A stretch of 12,553 nt of DNA, taken from Verrucomicrobiota bacterium (GTDB lineage: Bacteria > Verrucomicrobiota > Verrucomicrobiia > Verrucomicrobiales > Akkermansiaceae). The notes beneath the pieces are model-generated. The model did not search any database. It was not told the origin of the DNA and worked only from the letters and a program-made list of their open reading frames with translations. Below, in pieces: positions 1 to 7,164 of the stretch. The stretch covers positions 1 to 12,553 of the forward strand of contig WBXE01000051.1 in NCBI GenBank assembly GCA_008932955.1, read 5' to 3'. A program made the translations under genes and the position numbers. Numbering within the stretch: position 1 is the stretch's first letter; the number at the start of each line of letters is the position of its first letter.

Positions 1-218
1 ACGCTGGGTGAGGTCTGGATAATTCATAGGGGCCGGAATCTGGCAGATAACGACCAAGATGCAAGTCGGAAAAGGAAGCCAAGACAGAAGACCGTGCGCA
101 CCAAGACAGAAGACCGCTGCGCTGCAAGACAAGAGCAGAGCCCTTGGGCAGCGCATGGCGCCTCTTATTCCTGTCTTCTGTCTTACCGTCTTCTGTCTTT
201 CGTCTTCCGTCTTGAGGT
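1..218. other. Non-coding segment downstream of lpdA
   Basis: No convincing gene is seen here. The short open frames that cross it share no recognisable motif and run through the inverted repeat described separately at 79-213. The segment lies immediately 3' of the minus-strand lpdA gene, so it probably holds that gene's transcript end. Positions 1-78 show nothing I can name. Confidence 0.6.
79..213. repeat. Nested GA/CT-rich inverted repeat, possible lpdA transcript end
   Basis: The word AAGACAGAAGAC occurs at 81-92 and 103-114, each time preceded by CC and followed by CG. Its exact reverse complement GTCTTCTGTCTT occurs at 173-184 and 188-199. Inside these arms a second pair, GCGCTGC at 119-125 and GCAGCGC at 148-154, can close an inner stem. 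A further degenerate unit follows at 200-213. The result is a two-tier hairpin about 120 bases long, a few bases beyond the lpdA stop codon. It may act at the 3' end of the lpdA transcript, or it may be a dispersed repeat; there is no T-run typical of an intrinsic terminator. Confidence 0.6.
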
Positions 219-1601
219 TCAGACGTGGATGGCGTGGCCTTCGGAGGCAAGTGCTGCCTCGTGGATGACTTCCGACATCGTTGGATGGGCGTGGATGGTG
301 GCGTGGATTTCCTCGGCGGTGAGTTCCTGATCGAGGGCCAGGCCCATTTCGGCGATGAGTTCGGTGGCATTCTCGCCGATGATGTGCGCGCCTAGCAATT
401 CACCATGCGTCTTGCCAAACAACAGCTTGGCAAAACCCTCCGCTTCGCCCGAAGCAATCGCCTTGCCAATGGCTACAAACGGGATTTTGCCGACCTTGTA
501 GGCAATACCGGCGGCCTTGAGCTCGCGCTCAGTTTTGCCGACGGAGGCGACCTGCGGGTGGCAGTACGTGCAGCCTGGGAAGTTCTTGACCTTGCGCGGG
601 GTGTGGCCGGCCAGATAGAGACCCTCCACCGCCTGCACCGCCTCATACGAAGCGGTGTGTGCGAGCCACGGTGGGCCGGTGATATCGCCGGCGGCATAGA
701 CGCCGGGCAGCGACGTTTCATAACGCGTGCCGACCTGGATGTAGCCGCGCTCGGTGAGGGCGGGTTGCAGGCCGTCGGGCAGCACTGGTTGGATGCCGAT
801 CGCCACCAAGCAGATATCGGCGCGGAGGACGCCGCTTGCCTTGGGTCCTTCGACGGTGATTTCCACGTGGTCGCCGTGATCGGCGGTGGCGGTGACCTTG
901 GTGTTGGTCAGGCAGCGGATCCCTTGTTTGATCAGGGATTTTTCGAGGGCGTCGCCGACCTCGTCATCTTCCACCGGCAGGATGCGCGGCAACATCTCAA
1001 CCAACGTGACCTTGGTGCCAAAAGCGTTGTAAATATAGGCAAACTCGACGCCGATGGCGCCGGCACCGATGATGATCATTTCCTTGGGTTGCACGGCGAG
1101 CACCATCGCCTCTTTGGAGCTGATCACCGACGTCCCATTGAAGGGCAGCGACGGCAAGCCGCGGGATTTGCATCCGGTGGCGATGAGAACATGCTGGGTT
1201 TCCAGAGTCTGGGCGCTGCCATCCGCGGCGGTGACGCTGACCTTGCCCGGCCCCTCGATCGCGCCGAGGCCGTTGAAGTAATCGACCTTGTTTTTCTTGA
1301 GCAAAAACTCAATACCCCCGGCCAATCGCCCGGAAACCTTGCGCGAACGACCCACCACCGCTGACCAATCATAGGACAGCCCGTCGATTTTCAAACCAAA
1401 CTCCGCCGCCTTGTGGGTGAGCGTGTGGTACAGCTCGGCGTTCTTCAACAACGCCTTGGTCGGAATGCAGCCCCAATTCAGGCAGGTGCCACCCGCCCGG
1501 TCGGCCTCCACGCAGGCGACTTTTTTTCCAAGTTGAGCCGCGCGGATGGCGGCGACGTAACCGGCTGGGCCGCCGCCAATGACAATGAGATCGTAAGCCA
1601 T
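219..1601 (-). CDS. lpdA: Dihydrolipoyl dehydrogenase (E3)
   Basis: This 460-residue FAD-dependent disulfide oxidoreductase reoxidises the dihydrolipoyl groups of 2-oxoacid dehydrogenase complexes or the glycine cleavage system, passing electrons to NAD in the cytoplasm. The N-terminus carries the FAD-binding motif GGGPAGY (residues 9-15). The redox-active disulfide is C40 and C45 in GGTCLNWGCIPTK. A second nucleotide-binding motif (IIGAGAIGVEFA) marks the NAD domain, followed by the FAD motif YAAGD. The C-terminal dimerisation domain ends with HPTMSE, supplying H439 and E444, the catalytic His-Glu pair of the family. The length is normal. No E1 or E2 gene is in the window, so the partner complex is unknown. 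The gene lies 144 bases downstream of apbE and may have its own promoter. No clear ribosome binding site precedes the ATG, but the FAD motif right after it fixes the start. Confidence 0.96.
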   Translation of the reverse strand: MAYDLIVIGGGPAGYVAAIRAAQLGKKVACVEADRAGGTCLNWGCIPTKALLKNAELYHTLTHKAAEFGLKIDGLSYDWSAVVGRSRKVSGRLAGGIEFLLKKNKVDYFNGLGAIEGPGKVSVTAADGSAQTLETQHVLIATGCKSRGLPSLPFNGTSVISSKEAMVLAVQPKEMIIIGAGAIGVEFAYIYNAFGTKVTLVEMLPRILPVEDDEVGDALEKSLIKQGIRCLTNTKVTATADHGDHVEITVEGPKASGVLRADICLVAIGIQPVLPDGLQPALTERGYIQVGTRYETSLPGVYAAGDITGPPWLAHTASYEAVQAVEGLYLAGHTPRKVKNFPGCTYCHPQVASVGKTERELKAAGIAYKVGKIPFVAIGKAIASGEAEGFAKLLFGKTHGELLGAHIIGENATELIAEMGLALDQELTAEEIHATIHAHPTMSEVIHEAALASEGHAIHV

Positions 1602-1653
1602 GAAGTGATGAATGGTTGGAGTGCGGCGCCAGACTGCCGTAGGATCGCAAACT

Positions 1654-1659
1654 TGTCAA
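1654..1659 (-). promoter_or_regulatory. Possible -35 element for lpdA
   Basis: On the minus strand the gap between apbE and lpdA contains a perfect TTGACA about 55 bases upstream of the lpdA ATG. No good -10 hexamer lies at 16-18 bases beyond it, so this is only a candidate promoter. It would allow lpdA to be transcribed separately from the upstream glycosyltransferase-apbE pair. Confidence 0.22.
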
Positions 1660-1705
1660 AGCGCGAAAAACGCGATTTGGGGGGGCCGTCTCGGCAATTT
1701 GGTTG

Positions 1706-1725
1706 GACAGGCGTCTTTGCCTGTC
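1706..1725. terminator. Hairpin between apbE and lpdA
   Basis: GACAGGC at 1706-1712 and GCCTGTC at 1719-1725 form a perfect 7-base-pair stem around the six-base loop GTCTTT. It lies 20 bases beyond the apbE stop codon on the minus strand and could end or stabilise the apbE transcript. There is no adjacent T-run, so it may instead be a dispersed palindromic repeat. Confidence 0.35.
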
Positions 1726-1745
1726 GTTAGGGAGCCACGAGTTTA

Positions 1746-2597
1746 TTATTTCAAAACCGCCACCCGGCCATCGAACTCGGCATAGGCCTGCAGCAGAGTG
1801 TCTTGCCGAGCGATGGCCGCGGCTGCGTCGTCGCGACTCATCAGCATCAGCGCGGTGGACCAGGCTTCGGCCAAGGTTGCGGAGTAGGCCAGCGCCCACA
1901 CCCGCTGGCTCAGATAGATCGGGTCGCCCGCCCCGCCATCTGGATGAACGATGTGACTGCCTTGCACCGCGGTGCCCGAGGCGCTGAGCGCTTGGTCGGT
2001 TAGGCTGAGCTGATGGGCCGCCAGCTCACCACTCAGCTGCACCGGCCACGCCTGTGGGCCCACAGCCAGCAAGGAACTATCACCAGCAGCCAGCAAGCCG
2101 CCGGTCACGCCCCAATCGGCCAGCAGCGCGGCGATTTGATCCAGGGCGAAACCTTTGGCGATGCCGCCCAAGTCGATTTCACGGCCGGGACTTTCGCAGG
2201 TGATGGCGGCCACGTCGGGATGGATGACCAGCCGGCCGGTCAGGGCCGGCAAGGGGCCGCTGGCACCAGCCTTGCGGTGGGCGATGCGGCGGCCGGCGGT
2301 GATATCGAACAGCCCGCCGGTTAGAGTGTAAGCCTGCATGGCCAGCAGCAGGCACTGGTGGCAAGCATCGCTCAGAAAGAGGGTATCGCCAGCTTGCAGG
2401 CGGTTGATGCGGAACACCTCACTGCCATCGATGAAACGGCTCAACTTCGCCTCGAGCTCATCCACCAGACTCAGACACTCTCTAGCCGCGCCGGCGACCA
2501 ACTGAGCGTCTCCGCCGATGAGCCGCAGGCAGAAAGTGGTATGCATCGCCTCATGGGTGAAAACATGGGACTCCGGCAGTGGCAGGGGCGGGTTCAT
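1746..2597 (-). CDS. apbE: ApbE-family FAD:protein FMN transferase
   Basis: This 283-residue protein belongs to the ApbE family, which links FMN from FAD covalently to threonine residues of target flavoproteins such as the Rnf/Nqr subunits, using magnesium. Family motifs appear in order: MHTTF (18-22, usually MGTTF), LSRFIDGSE (52-60), TGGLFDITAG (93-102), the core EIDLGGIAKGFALD (140-153), AAGDSSLLAVG (170-180), SGT and HIVHP (207-219), and AEAWSTA (243-249). In the last motif, usually ADALATA, the metal-binding Asp is replaced by E244. The protein is slightly shorter than usual, and no lipoprotein signal or signal peptide is visible, so it would act in the cytoplasm unless the true start differs. 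The ATG overlaps the stop of the upstream glycosyltransferase gene by four bases (ATGA), which indicates translational coupling. The target flavoprotein is not in the window. Confidence 0.9.
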   Translation of the reverse strand: MNPPLPLPESHVFTHEAMHTTFCLRLIGGDAQLVAGAARECLSLVDELEAKLSRFIDGSEVFRINRLQAGDTLFLSDACHQCLLLAMQAYTLTGGLFDITAGRRIAHRKAGASGPLPALTGRLVIHPDVAAITCESPGREIDLGGIAKGFALDQIAALLADWGVTGGLLAAGDSSLLAVGPQAWPVQLSGELAAHQLSLTDQALSASGTAVQGSHIVHPDGGAGDPIYLSQRVWALAYSATLAEAWSTALMLMSRDDAAAAIARQDTLLQAYAEFDGRVAVLK

Positions 2598-4111
2598 GGT
2601 TTGTCAGGTTGCATCCAGGCGTCCCAGATATCATTGCGGATGAACAGGGTGAGCTCGACGTTGTCGCGCAACCCGCGGAACAGCTGTTTATGAGTCGAGG
2701 CGAGTTGGGTCATAACCGCTGCGGTGGATTCCGGCAAACAAAACACGATGGGGAAATCCGCGATGTTAGCCGGCGGCTCCTGCCAATAGCCGATGGTGTT
2801 GAATGAGCGCAAATACCACGGCAGCGGCCAGTAACCGTTGCCGATCACTGCGATAGGTTCCACGGTGTGTTGCGGGGCTATTTTCGCGAGTTGTTGCAGC
2901 CATGGCTCAACTCCTTCGATGTCCCGGCGCGTGGGCACATAGGCAAATGGATTGCGTGCATCGGATGCCAGTCGGCCAACGGCATATCTAGTCTGCCGCA
3001 TCTGCGATACCAGCGCCAGACCCACCATCACTAACAAGGCGACCTGCCCCGGTCGGCGCATGCCCGCCACACCCGCTACGCTCAAGCCGGCCAGCAGGCA
3101 CACATGCGCCCATGGCAACACCATTAGCCACGGTGTTTTATAGGCAATCAAACCGTAGATGATGAAGTGGAGCAGCGCGGCATAACCGAGAAATCGGCTA
3201 ATCAGCCGCAACCTCTCCTCCTGCCCTCTGCGGCGGAAACTCGCAGCAAAGGCCAGCAACGCCAGCACGGCCACCGGCGTACCATACCACCAGACCCCAC
3301 CGGCCTGGCGCGGGACGGTTAGAAAATCCAGGTAATAGAAGAACGGTTTGTCATGGCCGGCACCGGTCTTGTACACCAAGAATGTGCGCAAGGCGTCGAG
3401 CACGCCTGCGGAATGGCGCAGCCCGTCACTGTAGAAAAACCCTGCGGTTAGCACGGCGCCAACTAACGAAAGCAGCGTCGGCAAGCGCCACGTCCGCCAC
3501 GCCGCCGCCAGCGCGGCAGGGGTCAAGCCCTCGCGCCGACCCAGCGCGACGAGGCCGGCGGCACCTAACCAGGAGATGACGCTGATGACAAATGTCTCAC
3601 GCGTCGCGAACATCAAGCCGAGGCAGACGCCCGGCAATCCCCATTTTGGCTTGGTTAGAACGACCATCAGGGTGAGCACGCCGAACAAACCGAACACCGA
3701 CTCGTGGATGAACATGCGGCTGTAGTAGACTAACAACGGAGAGGTGGCCAACAGGGCGGCGGCCAGCAGCATGGGTGGGTCGCCCCAGCGCCGCCGCCAC
3801 GCCAAGGGCAGCAATACCAAGAGGCAACCCGCGATGGCTGGAAGCAAGCGCAAGCTGCCCTTGGTTAGTTCCTGCCAGCAAGTTTCGCCGCGGGCGCGGC
3901 ACAGTGGCATCGCCAGACTGCTGAGCAGTGGCCCGTGAAAATGCTGCGGGTCGAACTGGCTGTGGCCCGATTCCATGCAGCGTGCGGTGATGCGGGCCCC
4001 GGTGGCCTCGTCACTGTGGAACGGCCGCGACGCCAAGCCGTCGAAACGCAGCCACGCGCCGCAGGCGAACACGCCGACCCAACACGCGATGATGATGAAT
4101 TTCCTTGCCAT
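2594..4111 (-). CDS. Agl23-like (TIGR03663 type) GT-C membrane glycosyltransferase
   Basis: This 505-residue polytopic membrane protein resembles the TIGR03663 / Agl23 family, relatives of the GT39 and ArnT type GT-C enzymes that take a sugar from a polyprenyl-phosphate carrier on the outer face of the membrane. An N-terminal membrane segment (about 5-20) is followed by the acidic loop motif HSDEA (32-36), where D34 and E35 match the GT-C metal or catalytic site, then FHGPLLSSL (58-66). YYSRMFIHES and KTPWLMVLPW are also typical of this family. About ten hydrophobic helices follow, ending in a soluble tail. The gene is divergent from a GT2 synthase 66 bases away that could make the lipid-linked sugar donor. 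It overlaps apbE by four bases. The acceptor is unknown. I recognised the family from motifs only. Confidence 0.82.
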   Translation of the reverse strand: MARKFIIIACWVGVFACGAWLRFDGLASRPFHSDEATGARITARCMESGHSQFDPQHFHGPLLSSLAMPLCRARGETCWQELTKGSLRLLPAIAGCLLVLLPLAWRRRWGDPPMLLAAALLATSPLLVYYSRMFIHESVFGLFGVLTLMVVLTKPKWGLPGVCLGLMFATRETFVISVISWLGAAGLVALGRREGLTPAALAAAWRTWRLPTLLSLVGAVLTAGFFYSDGLRHSAGVLDALRTFLVYKTGAGHDKPFFYYLDFLTVPRQAGGVWWYGTPVAVLALLAFAASFRRRGQEERLRLISRFLGYAALLHFIIYGLIAYKTPWLMVLPWAHVCLLAGLSVAGVAGMRRPGQVALLVMVGLALVSQMRQTRYAVGRLASDARNPFAYVPTRRDIEGVEPWLQQLAKIAPQHTVEPIAVIGNGYWPLPWYLRSFNTIGYWQEPPANIADFPIVFCLPESTAAVMTQLASTHKQLFRGLRDNVELTLFIRNDIWDAWMQPDKP

Positions 4112-4177
4112 GAGCGGGACTGATACGCAGAAAGATCCACCACCCTTGCACGGTATCGTCTAGCTGATTCCCCCGCC
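4112..4177. promoter_or_regulatory. Shared divergent promoter region of the two glycosyltransferase genes
   Basis: Only 66 bases separate the start codons of the minus-strand Agl23-like gene and the plus-strand GT2 gene, so both promoters must lie in this gap or inside the opposing gene. No convincing -35/-10 pair or ribosome binding site is visible on either strand. The arrangement itself suggests joint expression. Confidence 0.45.
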
Positions 4178-4933
4178 ATGCCGCACCCGCCACCCACCAT
4201 TTTGTTAGTCACGCCGGTGTGGAATGACTCAGCACGACTGGCTTGCTTCGGGCCGGAATTAGCGGCGGTGCTGGCAGCCACCGCGCTGCCGATCCACTGG
4301 ATCATCGCCGACGACGGCTCGGAGACGAGCGAGCGAGCGCGGCTGGCCGGGCTGTTGGAGGAATTTGCCGCGGTGTTTCCGCGGGTGACTTTGCACTTTG
4401 CGGCGGCGCATTACGGCAAGGGGTCGGTGATTCGCGAGGCTTGGGCGTTGGACCCGCAGGTCGAGTGGCTAGCCTTTGTCGATGCGGATGGGGCGGTGTC
4501 GGCGGCGCAAACCGTCGCCCTCATCGAGGCGGCGCTTGCGTTGGATAGCTCGGTGACGGGTATCCGCAAGCGTACCGCGGGCACCCGCATTCAGGAAAGT
4601 TTCTATCGAGGGCTGCTGCACCGGGTGTTTCTCATGGTCGCGGATTGCATGTTAGGCATGTGTTCCGAAGACTTGCAATGCGGGGCGAAGGTATTGCGGG
4701 CGGCGGATTATCGCCGCATCGCCTCGGGCCTGCGCGAAGGGGGCCTGGCCTTTGATTCCGAATTGCTCTGCGCCCTGTATCACAGCGGTGCCGCCTGGCA
4801 GGAAATGCCGGTGAGCTGGACCCAGAAACATGGCAGCAAGGTGCGTCCCCTGCGCGACGCTTGGGCCATGCTCAAGGCTCTCTATCGGGTGCGCCGGCGC
4901 TTCCGCGGGCGCTCGACAAAAGCCGAGGCCTGA
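4178..4933 (+). CDS. GT2 glycosyltransferase, polyprenyl-phosphate sugar synthase type
   Basis: This 251-residue protein has the GT-A fold of glycosyltransferase family 2. After the first strand comes the nucleotide-sugar motif ADDGS (44-48), then the metal-binding FVDADG with D102 and D104. Further on are EDLQCGAKVLR (164-174) and FDSELL, followed by PVSW and GSKV near the C-terminus. This set of motifs matches the dolichyl-phosphate glucose/mannose synthase (DPG/Dpm1-like) branch, where a conserved acidic-x-Gln-Cys-Gly block follows the catalytic centre. There is no C-terminal membrane domain, so it would be a peripheral cytoplasmic enzyme making a polyprenyl-phosphate hexose. The divergent Agl23-like enzyme is the natural user of such a donor. 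The sugar specificity cannot be read from the sequence. The ATG at 4178 is chosen because the first beta strand begins a few residues later. Confidence 0.86.
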   Translation: MPHPPPTILLVTPVWNDSARLACFGPELAAVLAATALPIHWIIADDGSETSERARLAGLLEEFAAVFPRVTLHFAAAHYGKGSVIREAWALDPQVEWLAFVDADGAVSAAQTVALIEAALALDSSVTGIRKRTAGTRIQESFYRGLLHRVFLMVADCMLGMCSEDLQCGAKVLRAADYRRIASGLREGGLAFDSELLCALYHSGAAWQEMPVSWTQKHGSKVRPLRDAWAMLKALYRVRRRFRGRSTKAEA

Positions 4934-4954
4934 GCGACGGGCGTCGTGAGGAGC

Positions 4955-4972
4955 GACGACGTTACTGTCGTC
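4955..4972. terminator. Small hairpin after the GT2 gene
   Basis: GACGAC at 4955-4960 pairs with GTCGTC at 4967-4972 around a six-base loop, 22 bases beyond the GT2 stop codon. There is no T-run, so it is a weak terminator candidate. Confidence 0.25.
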
Positions 4973-5071
4973 ATGAGGAATGATTGCCGATGAACGGTGG
5001 CTTCAGCACGCCTCATGGGCCTCACTTCCGCAACCACCACAGGAATGGGGTGGCTCCTTAGGCGGTGATTT

Positions 5072-5089
5072 ATCCGAATTCCGGATTTT
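5072..5089 (+). terminator. Weak hairpin with short T-run in the convergent gap
   Basis: ATCCG at 5072-5076 pairs with CGGAT at 5082-5086 around AATTC, and TTTT follows directly. It lies between the convergent GT2 and symporter genes, 24 bases from the symporter stop. It could stop transcription from the GT2 side. The five-base stem is short, so confidence is low. Confidence 0.25.
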
Positions 5090-5112
5090 AAATATCCAGC
5101 CCGTGCCCCACT

Positions 5113-6843
5113 TCAATGTAGCCAGATATACAACACGCCGACCACTGCCAACAGGATCAGCGTGACCATGCGCGGGTCGCTGGCACCGGTGACGCGCCCC
5201 CTGAGGAAGGCCAGCGGATGATCCCAACAGACTTTGGCGACTTCCTCGGCCGGCATGGGCGGAGTCATCAGACTGGTAACCACATAGATGGCGACGCAGA
5301 AAACCACCAACAGCGGGCCCACCAACATGAAGGGCACGCCCAAGCCTAACGTCGTATCGGAAACAAAGCCGGAAAAGTCCTTGTGCGCTTTGGCGGCGTC
5401 AGAAACCATTCTACCAACACTCGGCAGGTCTGCCACAAAATAGATAATCCCGATGAGCGAGCCGATATACAACGTCGCCATCGCAGCCTGTTTGGTGCCG
5501 CGTTTCCACAGCAAGCCCAACACAAACACGGTGGTTACCGCCGGGGCGAAAGTCATCGGAATTTTGTTAATCGCCTTGAAGATGGTGCCGAACTGCTCGC
5601 CCTGGGTGGACCACAGCATCGCCAGCACCATGATCACACCGGTGGTGATCCGGCCGATGACCACCGTGCGCTGGTCGCTGGTGTCGGGGCGGATGCGTTT
5701 GACGATATCCAACGAAACTAGGGTGGCGCAGCTATTGAGCGCGGCGGCCATGCAGCTCATCAGCGCGGCGGCCATGCCCGCAGCGAGAAGGCCGCGCAGG
5801 CCGACTGGAATGAGATAGTTAATCAAGGTCGGCAGCATCGTGTTGTAATCCGGCTTGCCGGTGCTTTCCACCACGCCGAGATGGATCGCGCCTTTCTGCC
5901 ACAGCACGTAGCCAACCACCCCCGGCAGCACCATCAGGAACACCGGGGTGATTTTCAAAAATCCGGCAAACAGCGCGCCGTTCTGACCGTCCTTGAGACT
6001 CTTGGCGCCGAGCACCCGCTGCACATGCGTCTGGTCGGCACACCAGTACCAAATCCCTAGAATCGGATAGCCCAAGAGCACGCTCAACCATGAGAACTCA
6101 TTGAGATGACCCTCCGCGTTGATGATCGGTTGCAACATGTTCAACTGTCCCGGTGCCACCGCCGCTTTGAAGCTGGCCACGTCGGCCACGCCGACGCCCG
6201 GCAGCGCCTTGATGCCTAACACCGTGACCAAGGTTGCGCCGCCTAACAGCAGGCAGACCTGGATGTTCTCGGTCATCACCACCGCCTTCAAGCCGCCCAG
6301 CGCGGTGTAGGTCACGGTGAAGAGCGACAGCACCACGATGGTCCACACCATCGGCACGCCGAGGAAACTTTCAAACACCTTGGCCGCAGCGAACAGGCTG
6401 ATGCCGATGTGAATGAGCAACGCGCCTAGCAAGCCGATGACCGCCAAGAACGTGCGGGCCTGTGGGCAATAGCGCCGCTCCATAAATTCCGGCAACGTGG
6501 AAACCTTCGAGTTGATATAAAATGGCGCGAACACCAGCGCCAGCGCCATCAGGGTAAAGCAGGCCATCCACTCGAAATTGCCGATGACCATGCCGTTCTC
6601 CGCGCCGCTGGCGGCCAGGCCGACAAGATGGATGGTGGAAATGTTGGAGGTGAACACGGCGGCGCCGACGGTGAACCAGCCGAGTGACTTATTGGCCAGG
6701 AAATACTGCTGCGACGAGGTATTGCGGCGGTAGCCAATCCAAATGCCAAAGGCCGTGATACCGATCAGATACACCGCGATGACCGTCGGATCGATCCATG
6801 CAACGCTGGAAGATGCGGCCAGCAGGTTGGAAAAAATACTCAT
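5113..6843 (-). CDS. SGLT-type sodium/solute (probably sugar) symporter
   Basis: This 576-residue protein belongs to the sodium:solute symporter (SSS) family, which couples sodium entry to uptake of a solute across the cytoplasmic membrane. About fourteen hydrophobic segments are seen. Diagnostic motifs are the helix-1 region (about 19-38), STLPEFMERRY (115-125), GGLKAVVMTENIQ (183-195), WYWCADQTHVQR (265-276) and AALNSCATLVSLDIVKRI in the sodium-site helix. The WYWCADQ-x-x-VQR block is typical of the SGLT sugar-transporter branch, so a sugar is the likely substrate; inositol or another polyol cannot be excluded. The gene stands alone on its strand, convergent with the GT2 gene and divergent from the TPM cluster. 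No ribosome binding site is evident, and two TTGGGTT words (6849-6855 and 6862-6868 on the plus strand) lie just upstream of the start. Confidence 0.93.
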   Translation of the reverse strand: MSIFSNLLAASSSVAWIDPTVIAVYLIGITAFGIWIGYRRNTSSQQYFLANKSLGWFTVGAAVFTSNISTIHLVGLAASGAENGMVIGNFEWMACFTLMALALVFAPFYINSKVSTLPEFMERRYCPQARTFLAVIGLLGALLIHIGISLFAAAKVFESFLGVPMVWTIVVLSLFTVTYTALGGLKAVVMTENIQVCLLLGGATLVTVLGIKALPGVGVADVASFKAAVAPGQLNMLQPIINAEGHLNEFSWLSVLLGYPILGIWYWCADQTHVQRVLGAKSLKDGQNGALFAGFLKITPVFLMVLPGVVGYVLWQKGAIHLGVVESTGKPDYNTMLPTLINYLIPVGLRGLLAAGMAAALMSCMAAALNSCATLVSLDIVKRIRPDTSDQRTVVIGRITTGVIMVLAMLWSTQGEQFGTIFKAINKIPMTFAPAVTTVFVLGLLWKRGTKQAAMATLYIGSLIGIIYFVADLPSVGRMVSDAAKAHKDFSGFVSDTTLGLGVPFMLVGPLLVVFCVAIYVVTSLMTPPMPAEEVAKVCWDHPLAFLRGRVTGASDPRMVTLILLAVVGVLYIWLH

Positions 6844-6953
6844 GTTATTTGGGTTGGATTATTGGGTTGATGCCTAGCCGATTGGGAGTCGCCCATTGAT
6901 GGCGTCGTCCTTGGCGCAGCCACGCTGCATGGCCCGCATCGGTTCTACCAGCG

Positions 6954-7019
6954 AAAAAAAACATCGCGGAGTTAGGCGATCCGGCCAACCGCGCCCCGGC
7001 AGATCGCCTCACCTAACTC
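6954..7019 (-). terminator. Strong hairpin followed by eight T residues, minus strand
   Basis: GAGTTAGG at 6969-6976 pairs with CCTAACTC at 7012-7019, and GGCGATC at 6975-6981 pairs with GATCGCC at 7002-7008, the two helices sharing a GG and being offset by a small bulge. CCGG at 6981-6984 and 6996-6999 can extend the inner stem. Read on the minus strand, the hairpin is followed after seven bases by a run of eight T (6961-6954). This looks like an intrinsic terminator, but no gene precedes it on that strand for the 140 or so bases back to the TPM start. It could end a small RNA or act as an attenuator in the symporter leader. The seven-base spacer is longer than usual. Confidence 0.5.
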
Positions 7020-7152
7020 GTCGCCAGCGCGAAATGTGCCAATCCACGGGGCCGCGTTTACTAGCAGATGGTTAGCCGGGACCGCCCGCGAACGTTGGCA
7101 ATTGATGAATTTTTCGCTTTGACGGATCACTATCGGTTTTGCAGGCTGTGGT

Positions 7153-7156
7153 GGAG
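7153..7156 (+). promoter_or_regulatory. Ribosome binding site selecting the ATG at 7165
   Basis: GGAG at 7153-7156 lies eight bases before the ATG at 7165 but only two bases before the in-frame ATG at 7159. The spacing favours the second ATG, giving a protein that begins MKCPRC. Confidence 0.5.
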
Positions 7157-7164
7157 CGATGGTA

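Larger units (their letters stand above)
6844..7164. other. Intergenic region between divergent symporter and TPM genes
   Basis: This 321-base gap separates the symporter (minus) from the zinc-ribbon TPM gene (plus). It contains a strong hairpin with a T-run on the minus strand at 6954-7019, described separately. An AT-richer stretch at about 7094-7140 is the likeliest place for the TPM operon promoter; TTGGCA at 7096-7101 and TTGACG at 7119-7124 are possible -35 elements, but I see no clear matching -10. An open frame on the minus strand across the hairpin has no recognisable motif and is not called. Confidence 0.5.

Noticed and set aside
405..1364. A 319-codon plus-strand open frame opposite lpdA
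   Set aside because: It has no recognisable domain and lies entirely antisense to a gene with clear lipoamide dehydrogenase motifs; long antisense frames are common in G+C-rich DNA.
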